Positions 12,401-21,276 are shown, numbered from the stretch's first letter. The stretch is 62,000 bases of DNA from Branchiostoma floridae (GCF_000003815.2 NC_049989.1:23183626-23245625); one strand, 5' to 3'. Translations and numbers: made by a program. The notes: a model not told the origin generated them from the letters alone.

Positions 12401-15400
12401 TTTGTGTTTCCCCCAGAGTGTGCGATGGAGTGTTTGACTGGTTCCAGTGACCCCTGCATCTCCAGAGGTTGGATCTGTGACGAAATAAACGACTGTTTGG
12501 ATGGAAAGGACGAGGAAGGCTGTGTGCAGGGTAGGTGTTTGACTGATATACTAATGCCAGGGTCGCATTTCCGATTGGAAAGTCTGAACAAGAAAAAGCT
12601 GGATTGAGTGAGTTCTCGTGTAAAATCTGGATTTGTCGTCTTTAAAATTATTTTGAAATTTAAGCACAAAATGTTTACTATTTTGTGTTATCATCCGAAA
12701 GGAAACCATCTAGCATTAGGATTACAATGATGATAACTTTATTGCACAATTGTACAAGGTACAAAGTAACAAAATATGCCATCTACTGGCACATAACTAC
12801 AGTTCCGTAGGCTGGCTAATCTACCAAATACTAGAGTGTGTAGAATGGGATGAAAATGGGATTATATATCTTTTATGTACACCATGGCCATACAGGGGTT
12901 GTCACATGTTAAATTTGTGGTCCAACGATACGAATGATAATATAAAAGTATTATCTAGTATACGTATGCCCCCTATGATTTCTAATGCCGTGTTGACATG
13001 CTTTAACAGTGCTGTGTACTTGGAACTCTCCGACAGGTGTGCCCAAACACTGCTTCTTCACCTGCCGTCACAGCGTCACCTGTCTGCCGTCACGTCAGCT
13101 GGGGGACGGGCGTCAGGACTGTGCTGACGGCGAGGACGAAAGACCCAGCGACGGTAAGTCGCAACCGCACTGATAATACTACCGCCCTATTTCCAGCTGC
13201 AGTTGACTACGAATTTTAACTTGAAAGTACATCTGTGTTGGTAGAAGTCATTCTAGAAATAGTTGAACTGTAATTTCCAACACCAAAATTTGGGTGAGGC
13301 CAATTTTGGTGTTGGAAATTACAGTTCAACTATTTCAAGAATGACTACGAATTTTGTCCAACTTAAACAGTACACATCCTAAAGTTTCAACTGTAGGCAC
13401 GAAAGTCCTGACATGGTACTGATTAAGATGGTGTTTTGAGGATCAAATGCAAAAGCAGCAATGTGAAAAAACGTTTATGTACCCAACTTGATGTCACTGT
13501 TATACCCCTATAGTGGAAATATTAAAAAAAGAGCTAATTTGTACAAAATCCCTCGCTTGTGATTGAATCAAGGAGTGTATCCGTAAGTAATATTTTCTTT
13601 GGCAAGTTGGAAGCCAACTGGCACCCCGGGTTCCAATATACTTTATGATGCAGGTGTAGTGATTGTGTCTGACAGTAAAACCCAGTGCCTGAATTATTGA
13701 TATGTCCGTATGTTGTTTGTTCCATCTCATATTGCAACTTGATCTACCTTACATCTCCCTTATTGTAAAAAAACAGCAATGATATTGACCGTGTATATAT
13801 GGGTGTAGAGATGGCAATGTCGTGATAGTCTCTACAGGCGGAGATCCCGATCAGAATCTGTAATTGTAAACTTTTTTCCCTTAAAAACAGTTAAAACATT
13901 TCCACTTCGATTCATGCCACCTTATATCGACTGATTGACTTGAGATGTAGGATTTATAAACAGGAGACCCCACTAATAAGCACCCTGTTCTAAATCTCTC
14001 CAATTTGGATCTCTCTCAAGCTCTCTCCATCCATCCATCTATATCTACTTATCCATTAATCAACAGTATGAGTCTACATGTATCTCTATCTCGCGCTATA
14101 TATATGACTGAAATGAGACAATCTATATATCTTTTTATTTGAAATTCTCTATTATCATATATACACCATCTCTCTCTGTCTCTCTCTATATATATATTAT
14201 GTTAAAAACTTAAAGTCCTTCCCGCGCCTGATGGCGCATAGGGCGGCACCCATCTCCGTTTCAGTAGCCCTGGGCCACATAACGCAATCACTACAGCAGG
14301 GGGCTAGTCCACTGGTAGTGGTGTGTGTTCAACTTCCATATATAGACCATCTATCTATTTGTAACGTTATATATGATGTACTGACACGAGCACAAATCTG
14401 TTTCTGCAGTTGAAGCGGCCCTGGAGCGCAGGTGGGGCTCCTGCAGCTACAGCTGTCCGTCCGTCCACGGTAACGCGTCATGCGTTCCTGACGCGTTCAG
14501 CTGTGACGGTGACGCGGACTGTTTGGAGGAAGAGGACGAGCAGGGCTGTGAAGACAACATACAGAGGACACACCCGGAATGCCTGACGTTCTACTGCAGC
14601 CTCCCCGGCTCCCCGGACTTCTTTTACTGCGTGCACAGCAATGTGATCTGTGACGGGTACCCGGACTGTGCATCAGGGGAGCACGTTTTAATTTTTTAAA
14701 TTCAATTCTTATTTCAATCTTTATTGTAAGAAAGAAACAGGTTGGTACATGAGCAGTCAGTATTCAATCATCTACAATATATAACGTTACACAAAATACC
14801 TTTGATAGCTGTTACGAACGAAGACAATTGAACAAAGACAGGAGCTATGGATACGTTACAAAACAGAAGAATTTTCAGCAACAAGTGATGAAAGATCGGT
14901 GACACCAAAAAGTGAGAACTTGCTAGCTAAAACCTTTGCCTAGTCTGTGGTTAACAGAATTTAACGTGGGACTCGCATTGCCAATGGCGGTGCAGAAAAG
15001 GTGATATTTTGCCTGCCACTGTAGGATACATCTGTTCAATGTTTTATTGTTTTGGAGGGGGGACAAGTGACCATAAATAATTCCATTGTTATTGAAACCT
15101 GCGAGATGCTAACGTTATCTTTTCCACTACTTGTCAGGGAACAGCAATTTTTTTGACAGTGTGGCATTCAGCGAATAGATGTACTATCGTTTGCTTTTCT
15201 ATCAGGGGAGGACGAGCAGGGGTGTGGTGGGGCGGCCGGCGATTCCGCTCTACCCAGCACCGCGCTGAGCGTCGGTCAGCCAGCTGATTCTGTGGGTCAC
15301 CAACCACAGGAAGGGTCGACCGCAGAACCGACAAGTGGGCAAGGGGCGTTCGAAGATCAAACAGGTGCAAGTCAACTTACTTACTTACTTAATCCTCTTC

Positions 15401-17173
15401 TGTACTCAGTGGTACGTAAGGCTTCAGGAAGTTCTTCCATCGTTGTCTGTCGTCAGCAACTCTTGGTGCCTCATCCAATGAGAAACCCCTGTTCTTCACC
15501 TCCTTCTCTATGCAGCGCCTCCATGTCTCTTTCGGCCTTCCTCTCGCTCTCTTTCCCTGTGGGGTCCACCGCAGTGCAGTTCTAGGTAAACTGTCTGGCT
15601 TCATGTGGCAGATGTGTCCTAACCACCACCATCTACGTGCCGCTTTTTCTTCGTTGACTGGAATTAGACCTGTTTTGGCATGTAGTCTTTTGTTTGATAT
15701 GGTGTTAAGCCAGAAGATCCTCAAGATTATGCGCAAACACTTGTTTTGAAAAACATTGAGCTCGTGTTTGATGTGTGCTGTCTCCTTCCAGCACTCTGCT
15801 CCGTACAGGAGTACACTGAGCACATTACTCTTGTAGATCTTGACTTTTGTGATGATATTTATGCTGGTACTTACAGGCCTGAGGATTGCAAAAGCTTGAT
15901 TTGCTTGGCTTATTCTCGTATCCACTTCTTTGGTGCAGTCGCCGTCATTAGTTACTTTAAGTGCAAGTCAAAGGCCAATGATTTTCTGCCGGAATTTGAT
16001 CCCAGCTGCTTTATAAATTACAGTATAATTGTCTTTTTAAAAGGGGTTTGAACGTAAACACACATTACGCTTCAAGTAGTGGGCTCATAGCGTCAAGGGG
16101 TAGGAATGAACACTTGAATATGACTATTGTTTCATACCGATTCATAAACCTGGTCCTCAGGCTTTGTTTTTATTTATTTATTTTCTTTTCCAATAAAACA
16201 TATTTTCAAAAAGTCAGAGAACCAACTAATTTAATTGGTGTGGGTAAAGTAAAATAAGGATTAACTTACTCTATATACAAGTATTGAAGCATATTACGAG
16301 GGGCGTGCAATAAGTAATGGTCCTGACCCACTTCCAGTTGTCTGATCTACATGAAATATTTTGTATGTGTAATAATTCATATCTCTATGGGTTATGTTGC
16401 AAAAGACAGCTCTGAACTAATTGTGGTTTCTGATTTACTGGTGTTTGAACTTAGTCAGGTGCGAAATGGACCAGGTGTGAAATGGAACCAGTTGAGTGTC
16501 GCGCAGTGATCCGGTTTTTGTATTTGAAAGGACGCACACCAAAGAAGACTTTTGATGAAATAAATGAAACTTATGGTGATGATGCCCCATCATATGACCT
16601 TGTAAAACGTTGGCATCCTGAATTCAAACGTGGCTGGAAGTCTGTGGAAACAGCTCCCAGACCTGGTCGTCCCTCTTGTGCCATTGATGAGGCATCAGTT
16701 GGAGGACCAACCTGGGGTGTCCTACAAAATCGGTGTCCAGAGCTGCATCAAACGATGGGAGAAATGCATAACTCTGGGTGATTCCTATGAAGAGAAAGAC
16801 TAATAACTGTGCCAAGTTTCATTAATCTCCTGCTATGGGAAATGGGTCAGGACCATTACTAATTGCACGCCCCTCGTATGTATAAAACTATTCACTATTC
16901 ACACGATCTCTAAAAAATGCCATCCTGCCGGTAAAGAAACATTTCATTAAATTTCAAAGTTCGAAAACATTTCTTTTTCAGGAACCTGTTTGGTGTAGAA
17001 GTAGTACCGTTACGGTAACTATCTATATTCAGTCTTTTTTTATTTTGTTATGTTACCTTTCTTCTCTGGTTGCAGGTCTGTATGCAAGGAGCCATGGGCC
17101 ACAGAACCGGGCCATGACTTGGGTTGTGGCCTCCGCAGTGAGCTGTTTGATTGTTTATCACCTGGCGTTTTGA
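1..17173 (+). CDS. Gene A: LDLa-rich / discoidin-domain (F5/8 type C) surface or secreted protein, 5' partial
   Basis: Coding blocks read from GT-AG borders: left edge-3424, 5368-5478, 5705-5821, 6241-6357, 6501-6611, 6787-6962, 7415-7570, 7925-8063, 9047-9270, 9641-9790, 9978-10116, 10369-10480, 11075-11151, 11938-12048, 12417-12530, 13037-13153, 14410-14681 plus 15211-15364 (interrupted) and 17076-17173. Order of domains: 28 LDLa, 4 LDLa, two F5/8 type C domains, a Cys-rich segment, 3 LDLa, 2 LDLa, a Ser/Pro/Gln-rich linker and a hydrophobic C-terminus. LDLa modules are Ca2+-dependent ligand-binding domains and F5/8C domains bind sugars or lipids, so an extracellular binding role is inferred; the ligand is unknown. 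The single-LDLa exons are phase 1-1, the usual shuffling phase. The start codon and any signal peptide lie left of the window. A LINE fragment breaks the penultimate exon. Gene B (55141 rightwards, - strand) is its paralogue. I do not recognise a named orthologue. Confidence 0.85.
31..1260 (+). repeat. 123-bp coding tandem repeat (youngest LDLa modules)
   Basis: The first ten LDLa modules repeat with a 123-bp (41-residue) period and are nearly identical at the DNA level. Variation is confined to short blocks, for example [24 protein letters not shown] and [12 protein letters not shown], which recur in alternating modules. That mosaic suggests higher-order duplication or gene conversion. Modules after about 1260 are more diverged. 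Confidence 0.9.
3547..5367 (+). other. Gene A intron, no feature recognised
   Basis: AT-rich intron between the giant LDLa exon and the next single-LDLa exon. I see no exon, RNA gene or clear repeat, only short T runs and a GATA-type simple stretch near 4187-4210. Confidence 0.6.
5368..6611 (+). CDS. Gene A: four single-LDLa exons
   Basis: Exons 5368-5478, 5705-5821, 6241-6357 and 6501-6611 each encode one LDLa module flanked by clean AG and GT sites and all are phase 1-1. Residues seen include [51 protein letters not shown] and [17 protein letters not shown]. The second to fourth use a shorter N-terminal half than the giant-exon modules. They link the giant exon to the first discoidin domain. 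Confidence 0.85.
6787..8063 (+). CDS. Gene A: first F5/8 type C (discoidin) domain, three exons
   Basis: Exons 6787-6962, 7415-7570 and 7925-8063 join in phase 0 and encode about 157 residues of an F5/8 type C fold. It starts [20 protein letters not shown], continues with a [16 protein letters not shown] strand region and ends [18 protein letters not shown]. The SRYIRLYP motif near the end is characteristic of the family. The last exon has an exact-length counterpart in gene B (61271-61409, also 139 bp). Confidence 0.88.
7690..7845 (+). mobile_element. tRNA-derived SINE
   Basis: Located in a gene A intron. It shows a pol III A-box-like stretch (TGGCTTAACTGATAGAGCG) and a B-box-like GAGTTCGAAACCC, followed by a tail containing GGGAAGGCACTAAG and CTTCCTCACTT. 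The same tail occurs near 9420-9465. It does not look like a functional tRNA because the anticodon arm and the 3' acceptor pairing are not evident. Confidence 0.65.
8305..8840 (+). mobile_element. 5'-truncated non-LTR retrotransposon (reverse transcriptase C-terminal part)
   Basis: In an intron of gene A. The + strand encodes the typical end of a LINE reverse transcriptase: [19 protein letters not shown] followed by [21 protein letters not shown]-homopolymer at 8571-8588 disturbs the frame, and beyond it a different frame gives a [14 protein letters not shown]-like end. I read it as a dead 3' fragment, CR1/L2-like by motif only. Confidence 0.75.
9047..10116 (+). CDS. Gene A: second F5/8 type C (discoidin) domain, three exons
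   Basis: Exons 9047-9270, 9641-9790 and 9978-10116. The first encodes a linker and the strand [20 protein letters not shown], then [17 protein letters not shown]. The second gives [20 protein letters not shown] and a [13 protein letters not shown] strand. The third gives [20 protein letters not shown] and ends in [12 protein letters not shown]. Internal junctions are phase 0. The gene B counterparts have matching lengths (224, 147 and 139 bp against 224, 150 and 139 bp) and near-identical sequence. The donor after 9790 is GTCAGT, weaker than the others. Confidence 0.88.
9366..9475 (+). mobile_element. SINE fragment
   Basis: Intronic. It has a GGTTCGTAACC-like degenerate B box and a tail (CCTTGGGAAAAGCACTTTAC, CTTTCCTCACTTCA) that matches the SINE at 7690. 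It is diverged and its 5' edge is unclear. Confidence 0.5.
10369..11151 (+). CDS. Gene A: Cys-rich two-exon segment of unknown fold
   Basis: Exons 10369-10480 and 11075-11151 join in phase 2. The joined peptide has a dense Cys pattern ([56 protein letters not shown]). It is not a canonical LDLa module. A frizzled-like or other small Cys-rich fold is possible, but I cannot assign one. The second exon uses the weak donor GTTCGT. Gene B keeps the first exon at the same length (112 bp), but its copy of the second is shortened to 29 bp. Confidence 0.7.
11152..11937 (+). repeat. Gene A intron with inverted repeat
   Basis: About 110-bp arms at roughly 11322-11430 and 11562-11690 are reverse complements (AGTAGTTACTCAAGCAACTT on the left, its complement on the right; GTTTCTTCCAGATCACTTCA near the inner side). 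The spacing and the recurrence of related ends elsewhere (about 26545-26625) suggest a foldback mobile element. Confidence 0.6.
11938..13153 (+). CDS. Gene A: three further single-LDLa exons
   Basis: Exons 11938-12048, 12417-12530 and 13037-13153, all phase 1-1. They encode LDLa-type modules with [35 protein letters not shown] and a degenerate third ([19 protein letters not shown]) that has lost its last Cys. Only the third has a counterpart in gene B (56379-56495, also 117 bp). The gene B interval between the neighbouring exons is too short to hold the other two. Confidence 0.82.
12727..12900 (-). mobile_element. 3' end of a LINE, minus orientation (probable)
   Basis: Read on the - strand this ends with GTGCAATAAAG and a short ATC-rich tail, the usual look of a LINE 3' end. 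It lies in a gene A intron and no coding part is recognisable. Confidence 0.4.
13249..13345. repeat. Near-perfect hairpin in gene A intron
   Basis: Two arms of about 42 bp (13249-13290 and 13304-13345), complementary apart from one or two bases, around a loop of about 13 bases. The core AGTTGAACTGTAATTTCCAA pairs with its complement. It may be a small foldback element or a source of a hairpin RNA. Confidence 0.75.
14218..14335 (-). mobile_element. SINE tail fragment, minus orientation
   Basis: The reverse complement matches the 3' part of the SINE at 19676-19965 (shared motifs CCCCCTGCTGTAGTG and GGAGATGGGNGCC). It lies in the intron just upstream of the disrupted exon. The 5' tRNA-like part is absent. 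Confidence 0.55.
14410..15364 (+). pseudogene. Gene A exon with two LDLa modules, interrupted by a LINE fragment
   Basis: The exon starts at 14410 after TTTCTGCAG and encodes two LDLa modules plus a linker rich in Ser, Gly, Gln and Pro. At 14681 the frame runs into foreign DNA and stops within a few codons (taa at 14696-14698). The exon resumes at 15211 and ends at 15364 before GTGCAA. Removing 14682-15210 leaves 426 bp in phase 1-1, which aligns over its whole length with the uninterrupted 384-bp gene B exon (55694-56077) apart from extra linker codons. So the insertion alone breaks the exon. Because the exon is phase-symmetric, skipping it would keep the downstream frame. Whether this is a fixed lesion or a polymorphism cannot be told here. 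Confidence 0.85.
14672..15210 (-). mobile_element. 5'-truncated LINE insertion with 10-bp target-site duplication
   Basis: ATCAGGGGAG occurs at 14672-14681 and again at 15201-15210, flanking a 519-bp insert. On the - strand the insert begins with codons for [18 protein letters not shown], typical of the Cys/His-rich end of L1/Tx1-type LINE proteins, then a stop, a 3' UTR, AATAAAG and an A-rich end. This is the structure of target-primed reverse transcription. The gene B exon has no insert at this site. Confidence 0.85.
15365..15971 (-). mobile_element. 5'-truncated LINE with 11-bp target-site duplication at a splice donor
   Basis: GTGCAAGTCAA occurs at 15365-15375 and 15961-15971. Between them, on the - strand, is the end of a LINE reverse transcriptase ([19 protein letters not shown], then [20 protein letters not shown] and [19 protein letters not shown]) closing with a stop and an AGTA-repeat tail. 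The left duplication begins exactly at the gene A donor after 15364, so the target contained the splice site. The reading frame is intact for about 179 codons. Confidence 0.88.
16297..16876 (+). mobile_element. Internally deleted mariner element
   Basis: Terminal inverted repeats of about 40 bp (CGAGGGGCGTGCAATAAGTA at the left, its near-complement at the right) are flanked by TA on both sides, the Tc1/mariner target. Inside, from 16482, is the transposase N-terminal helix-turn-helix ([32 protein letters not shown]), which passes directly into a short C-terminal stretch (CIKRWEKC in another frame). The DDE catalytic core is missing. It is non-autonomous and lies in the last intron of gene A. 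Confidence 0.88.
17076..17173 (+). CDS. Gene A terminal exon: hydrophobic C-terminus
   Basis: The exon begins after GGTTGCAG and encodes about 32 residues ending [19 protein letters not shown] and TGA at 17171-17173. Gene B keeps the same design (MTWLVAAALSGQILYRLAF). A hydrophobic stretch running to the C-terminus with no cytoplasmic tail suits a GPI-anchor signal better than a receptor helix, but the anchoring mode is inference. Confidence 0.78.
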
Positions 17174-17412
17174 TCAGTACAAGACATCGGGTGTAAGACG
17201 CAACAATGTCTGGAAATCGCTAAAACAAAATCGTCTGATTGTTTATCACCTGGCGTTTTGAATCAGTACAAGATCTCGGTTGAAAGACTCAACAATGTCT
17301 GGAAATCGCTAAAACAAAATAGTCTCTCTGTCAGCTGGCTTTCAAATGAGTACATGTACATGATATCTGGTGTAAGTCGCAGCGATTTGTTTGGAAATCG
17401 CTGAAAAGAATA
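17142..17412 (+). repeat. 88-bp tandem repeat spanning the gene A stop codon
   Basis: Three copies (about 17146, 17234 and 17326 onward) of a unit that begins in the last coding codons (TGATTGTTTATCACCTGGCG), crosses TGA and continues into the 3' UTR (CAACAATGTCTGGAAATCGC). The third copy is diverged. Translation ends in the first. Confidence 0.8.
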
Positions 17413-18062
17413 GACCGGTAACCATTTAATCAGGAGCTCGCCGCTATCCCTTCGGTGCTGGGACTGTAGACAGCCCGCCCATTTAATTAGCGCACGCAGA
17501 ATTTTTACGGGATTGATTTAAGTTACAGCGCCCCTCGAGCTCTGGCGGCTAAAACTCAAAAACTATCTGAAGGGACAGGCTGACAGAAACATGGCCGACG
17601 CTCAGCAGACTGGTCCGGGTAAATATAAAACATAAGGTAAACAGAGGACAATGGCAACCACTGCCAACCAGGCTGTAAGAAATAACAGGAAAAGCATATC
17701 TTAAGCATTGATATGTGTTGATTCCTTCAACTTCAAAATGTGTGAATCATTTAACTTGAAATCCGCTGCCTAGTCCAAACTGTTGTTCGGAATGTATCCT
17801 GGTTCAAATGTCGAATGTAAAACCACAGTCTATATAATGATAAACTAATCAACTTCAAACAATTCATCTTCTACCTTATATAGAAATGGAGTCAAGCCAT
17901 TTAAACTGCTTAGATACGGACTAAGCTCAGTAATTTCACCCTTGATTTATGCAGTTATTTCATTTTTCATATTTGTTCAGTATATTCACATTGTATGCTG
18001 ACTTTGTCTGCAATTAGCCCTTGATTATGGTTGAAGAGATTCATCAGTCACGTGTGTAAACA
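17413..18062. other. Intergenic, no gene confirmed
   Basis: Downstream of gene A. An ATG in good context at 17591 followed by a GTAAAT donor at 17619 could be a tiny first exon (MADAQQTGPG), but no continuing exon is visible. Nothing else is recognised. Confidence 0.4.
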
Positions 18063-18515
18063 TTAAATAGAATTTTTCATCAAACAGTGACTAGTTTTGA
18101 CAGGTAAGCAAACATACCTCCAAATTTTCGATGACTGTCAGTCCATCATGATCACGGAGTGACCTAGTTCTCGCGCCACATTGTAACGACCAAACCTATC
18201 TCTGACACTATTAAGATCATTGACCAAGAACCACGTAATGCACATAGGAAGGTTAAAGAAGCGGTCCACATACAGTTGGAAAGTGCGAAACTGAACCGGA
18301 ACGATGGATGGGAGCTGCCCAAATCCTACTTACCTCTACTTCGCAAGGAGGCGGGGGTGAGGGGCAGAAGATCCACGCAAGTCTCGACCTAGTTCTCGCA
18401 ACTCTCGCGAGAACTAGGTCACTCCGTGATCATAATGGACTGACAGTCATCGAAAATTTGGAGGTATGTTTGCTTACCTGTCAAAACTAGTCACTGATGA
18501 AAAATTCTATTTAAC
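18063..18515. mobile_element. Foldback inverted-repeat element (family 1, copy 1)
   Basis: Arms of about 115 bp at 18063-18178 and 18400-18515 are reverse complements (GACAGGTAAGCAAACATACC; CCTCCAAATTTTCGATGACT). The middle is unrelated to either arm. A relative with shorter arms sits at 38726-38943. Confidence 0.85.
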
Positions 18516-18879
18516 CCTTGATTATGGATTTGCAGTAAAGTTGTTGTTAGTAATCATGAAAGAACCTAGCTTACAATCTACCCTGTCTGTAAATGTTTTT
18601 CTTACAAGTTTTGGGTGCATGCAGAAGATCATACGAAAAAGGGGCTAATGAATAGTGTAGCATGGCACCGGATGGTACACATTAATAATTGAAGTTAGTC
18701 TTGTTGCACGTTAATTATTCAAGCTTTAATAAAGGCAAGTTTCATCAGGATGCTAATCAGTCAATGGATATTATAGATAACAAAGTTTGTTGATAATTCT
18801 CACAACCACGTCTTTTTACCAAACAGATGTTTCGGTGACCGTCTGTGGCCAATAGGGAAGTAAAGGTTTTCTTGTATGT

Positions 18880-19230
18880 TATATCAGCTAGAAAATATTA
18901 TAACAACACCAACCAGAGTCACAAATACCTCCACCACATCACTAGATGTGATCCTGACCAACGAGAAAACTACACCATCAGGGGACACATGAGGGACAAG
19001 GGGGGGGGGGGGGGGGTAGTGATCACGCTATGACTTTTACCTATCATAGGAACAAAAGTCCTAGGCCACAACCTAAAGTCATCAGCAGAAGAGTTAACAA
19101 GTCGTTCAATGAAGAGAGATATCGCGAAGACCTTGCACAAATACCATGGCATATCATAGAAAACTTCCCTACTATAGAAAAACAGGTCGAGGTCTGGGAC
19201 CAGTTGGTTACCAGTGTAACCTTTTAAGTA
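18880..19230 (+). mobile_element. LINE fragment: endonuclease end and start of reverse transcriptase
   Basis: The + strand, across a G-homopolymer near 19000-19017 that shifts the frame, encodes the end of an AP-endonuclease domain (SLDVILTNEKTT, then a SDHAMTFTYHRNK stretch) and the linker YREDLAQIPWHIIENFPTIE that precedes LINE reverse transcriptases. Truncated on both sides. Confidence 0.65.
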
Positions 19231-19254
19231 CTTGTGGCATACTAGTACTGTAAC

Positions 19255-19530
19255 TCATGTTATATATGGCCTCCTTTGGTCAATATTGACCATGGTAAAA
19301 TCATAATTGATATCCGCCCTACAGCGTCGACTGTGGCTAAACAGTCCTATACGAGAATGACAGTCTCTGCCACATAGGGTACATGTACATCTGTAAGTTG
19401 ACTCAGGTCTGTTGCAGAGCTCTTTTCGCAGGATCCGCTTTTCTTCTGCCATGCACATAAGTCTGGTTTCTCCTGATTTTAGCTGCCTGGACGATGTGCA
19501 TCTCCAGCTGGATCTGTCATCTGTAACTCA
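19255..19530 (-). mobile_element. LINE C-terminal zinc-finger fragment, minus orientation
   Basis: The - strand encodes TYRCTCTLCGRDCHSRIGLF followed by SHSRRC, the C2H2-like finger often found at the end of invertebrate LINE polyproteins. It is opposite in orientation to the fragment at 18880-19230, so it is a separate insertion or a rearranged copy. Confidence 0.65.
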
Positions 19531-19675
19531 TGAACGTGGATAAAAGTCATGAAGCAGAATGAGGAGGGTATAACCTCAGTGTCATGTTTTAAACTTCATA
19601 CTGTCGCAGTGACACCTGTGAAATGAAGTAGAACCACTTACTATATATATTGCCCTATGCAAGGTGACAGTGTAC

Positions 19676-19965
19676 CGGTGCAATGGCCTAGTGGTTAGAG
19701 TGTTCACCTTGCATTCGGTAGGTCGTGAGTTCGAACCCCGGCCGGGTCATACCAAAGACTTTAAAAATGGTACATGCTGCTTTCTCTGCTTAGCACTCAG
19801 CACTAAAGAGAAAGAGTATGGAAGTTAAACACACATCACTACCAGCGGACCAGCCCCCTGCTGTAGTGGCTTGCACATGTGTGGCCCAAGGGCTACTCGA
19901 AATGGAGATGGGCGCCACCCCAAAAGCATCTGCACAGATGTAAGGGTAACTTTAACTTTAACTTA
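19676..19965 (+). mobile_element. tRNA-derived SINE, near full length
   Basis: A box (TGGCCTAGTGGTTAGAGTG) at about 19684 and B box (GAGTTCGAACCCCGG) at about 19729, then a non-tRNA body and an ACTTTAACTTTAACTTAAG tail. The body also occurs reversed at 14218-14335. The tail repeat and the lack of a normal acceptor stem argue against a real tRNA gene. Confidence 0.78.
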
Positions 19966-21230
19966 AGGTGACAGTCACCTAAACGTCGGCTAGGTATAAA
20001 CCCTTGGTTGTGTTAAAACAAAATTTTCTAATATAGCTATATGAATTGTAAATCAGATTTTTCTTCTTACCGTTTTTGTAAGAACATTTGTTGTTTGTTA
20101 TGATCAGTCCTTCAAATGTATAACTGAAAAAGTTTTTGAAATAAAGGCTTTTGTGCATGGTCAATCAAAATAAAGTAATGCTAGCATGTGAATACTTGAA
20201 TGTCTGTATGGGTTTTCTTTTTTTGTTTTTATCTTGCTAAGTCTTCCATCCCTTTTTCAAAGTATGTACTGTACTTAAAAATAAACCTATAGTAGAAGTG
20301 TCCAGTTTTTGATATGGGATCCTACTAGAGGGCAGAATATGATATAAATTTTAGAAAAACCTAATGTTCTGCTGAAGTACCAAGGAAAGTTACCAGGGGG
20401 CCCAAAATCTAATCATGTTCTATTGGGGACAAAAGCTTGCCACATACCAAATTTTGAACCAATCCATCAATAGCTTCTGAAGTTAGCCTCAGCTTCTAAA
20501 CCACAAAGTTATTAAGACATTAACATAGCTGCAAATGTTTATATTCAATAATATGACCTTTATGTCAACAAAAAGTAATCATAATAGTTTTAACAGCTGG
20601 AATATGTGGTGCAATAAAATGTTCCCAAAATTATTTAAAGAATACACGATTTCTGCATGGTAACATCTGACATTTTTATTTCAACATTAATCCACCAATA
20701 TATCAGATCTCTCGATTCACACACCTTGGTTAACAATCCATTGCACAATAATCAGAAATAACCTTATCTTATTCCACACTTGATTGGTCAGAAAATTGCC
20801 ATGTGACATGCACAACACCTGATTGGTCAGTCTGTAGTCATGTGACCTGTCAATCACATAGGCCATAAATTTGTTACAGTCACAACATCACAGATTACAT
20901 CACAGATTCAAAGTCAAACATTGGTGGTCCCGTATCCTGTTTGTATATCATCATGGTACAGTCCATTCTGACTGACCAATGGCACAAGGCCATATAGAAC
21001 TTTTGGAGCAGACCATTTAAGACTGTAGGGACGTCCACAGATACAACAGAAAAGTTTCACATTTGGCACAGACAGTCACATCATTTCAGTCAAACTTGCC
21101 ATGATAATTTGACAGCCACCTCATCAAAAGTACCATCAGAAAGAGACTTGACAATTTTAAATGGCAGGTATACTAAAACAGCAACAAAGCAGTCACTAGT
21201 TATCTAGCAGCTCATCATGATCAGCAGTTT
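19966..21230. promoter_or_regulatory. ASL downstream flank; paired CCAAT/E-box motifs
   Basis: No gene seen. At 20783-20845 two copies of a GATTGGTCAG (inverted CCAAT) motif are each followed by CATGTGAC (E-box), a repeated module of about 50 bp. On the - strand AATAAA occurs near 20675, a possible polyadenylation signal for ASL (stop at 22370-22368). A regulatory role for the motif pair is speculative. Confidence 0.3.
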
Positions 21231-21276
21231 CTTTTCAGAACAACGTGGTTTTCTACCTGGAGGTACAGTGATCGCG

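Noticed and set aside
18880-19530. Possible host zinc-finger or nuclease gene
   Set aside because: The motifs are those of LINE polyproteins, in broken frames and opposite orientations.
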